64,000 bases of DNA from Pogona vitticeps (taxonomy: Eukaryota; Chordata; Lepidosauria; Squamata; Agamidae): NCBI RefSeq assembly GCF_051106095.1, contig NC_135783.1, positions 61,421,947 through 61,485,946 of the forward strand. Direction: 5' to 3'. Positions within the stretch are counted from its first letter, which is position 1; the number at the start of each line of letters is the position of its first letter. This document shows, piece by piece, positions 63,704-64,000 of the stretch. The position numbers and the translations under genes were made by a program. The notes under the pieces are model-generated. The model was given only the letters and a program-made list of their open reading frames with translations, did no database searches and was not told the DNA's origin.

Positions 63704-64000
63704 TAGGTGTTTAAATCTTAGTGTTGAATTGCCACTTTGAAAGGAGTCACTGATCCCTCCGGCTGGCCCCATCTTTGCTGTTCCGAGCTTCAATATTGTC
63801 TTTTAATGATGCAGTCTGCCTTGGGTCATATGTGGTAGAAATATTTTAAATAAGATAAACAAATAAATAAATATATTCCTAGTCTCGTGCCATCTCATGG
63901 GACTGATGTGTGATGAAGAATTCAAACAGTGACTTCTTAACTAGTGGCAGTTTGCTGCTTTGATTTATACTGTTATACTTAAATGTGTGATTACGGTTAA
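63704..64000. other. intron 1 DNA, unassigned
   Basis: TTTAAATAAGATAAACAAAT AAATAAATA at about 63846-63873 is a short LINE-like tail. Nothing else recognised. Confidence 0.4.

Overview
The window looks like nuclear DNA from a squamate reptile, most likely a lizard. The evidence is the repeat mix: Sauria-type SINEs ending in a Bov-B tail, Bov-B LINEs, L2/CR1 LINEs, an RTE-like LINE whose tail is shared with tRNA-derived SINEs, a mariner, hAT elements, Tigger-like MITEs, and long microsatellites. There are no prokaryotic-style operons. Almost all long open frames are LINE or transposase remnants, microsatellite translations, or frames inside a GC-rich island.

One host gene is visible. Exon 1 of GALNT2 (polypeptide N-acetylgalactosaminyltransferase 2) lies on the + strand at 38332-38442. 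It sits in a CpG island (about 37780-39620) that holds the promoter and 5'UTR. The exon encodes the short cytosolic tail, the Golgi signal-anchor and the start of the stem, and it ends at a GT donor in phase 0. From 38443 to the end of the window is intron 1; I saw no exon 2.

Layout: 1-37.7 kb is intergenic, with no host exon recognised. It holds many SINEs, a hAT MITE with an exact 8-bp target duplication (1112-1562), a Sauria SINE (4688-5054), three Tigger-like MITE features in the window's left and centre, a microsatellite cluster (15.7-17.0 kb), L2 and CR1 LINEs (21.6-23.6 kb), a perfect 49-bp inverted repeat (24228-24341), a LINE inserted into a SINE with 13-bp duplications (27.2-28.2 kb), an RTE-like LINE (34.0-35.1 kb), and a full-length but dead mariner (35813-37097). 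37.8-39.6 kb is the GALNT2 promoter and exon 1. 39.6-64 kb is intron 1, with hAT transposase remnants (51.2-51.8 kb), a second Sauria SINE (53.3 kb), a fairly young Bov-B (55.6-56.6 kb), and a dense nest of LINEs and MITEs (59.2-62.3 kb and 63.3-63.7 kb).

I found no convincing new gene system. The most unusual items are the perfect hairpin, a second smaller hairpin of similar design inside a SINE, an unclassified LINE family with a 60-bp tandem repeat in its 3' region, a palindromic insertion site for one MITE, and an unexplained 174-codon frame beside the hAT remnants. All boundaries and family names come from reading the sequence by eye.
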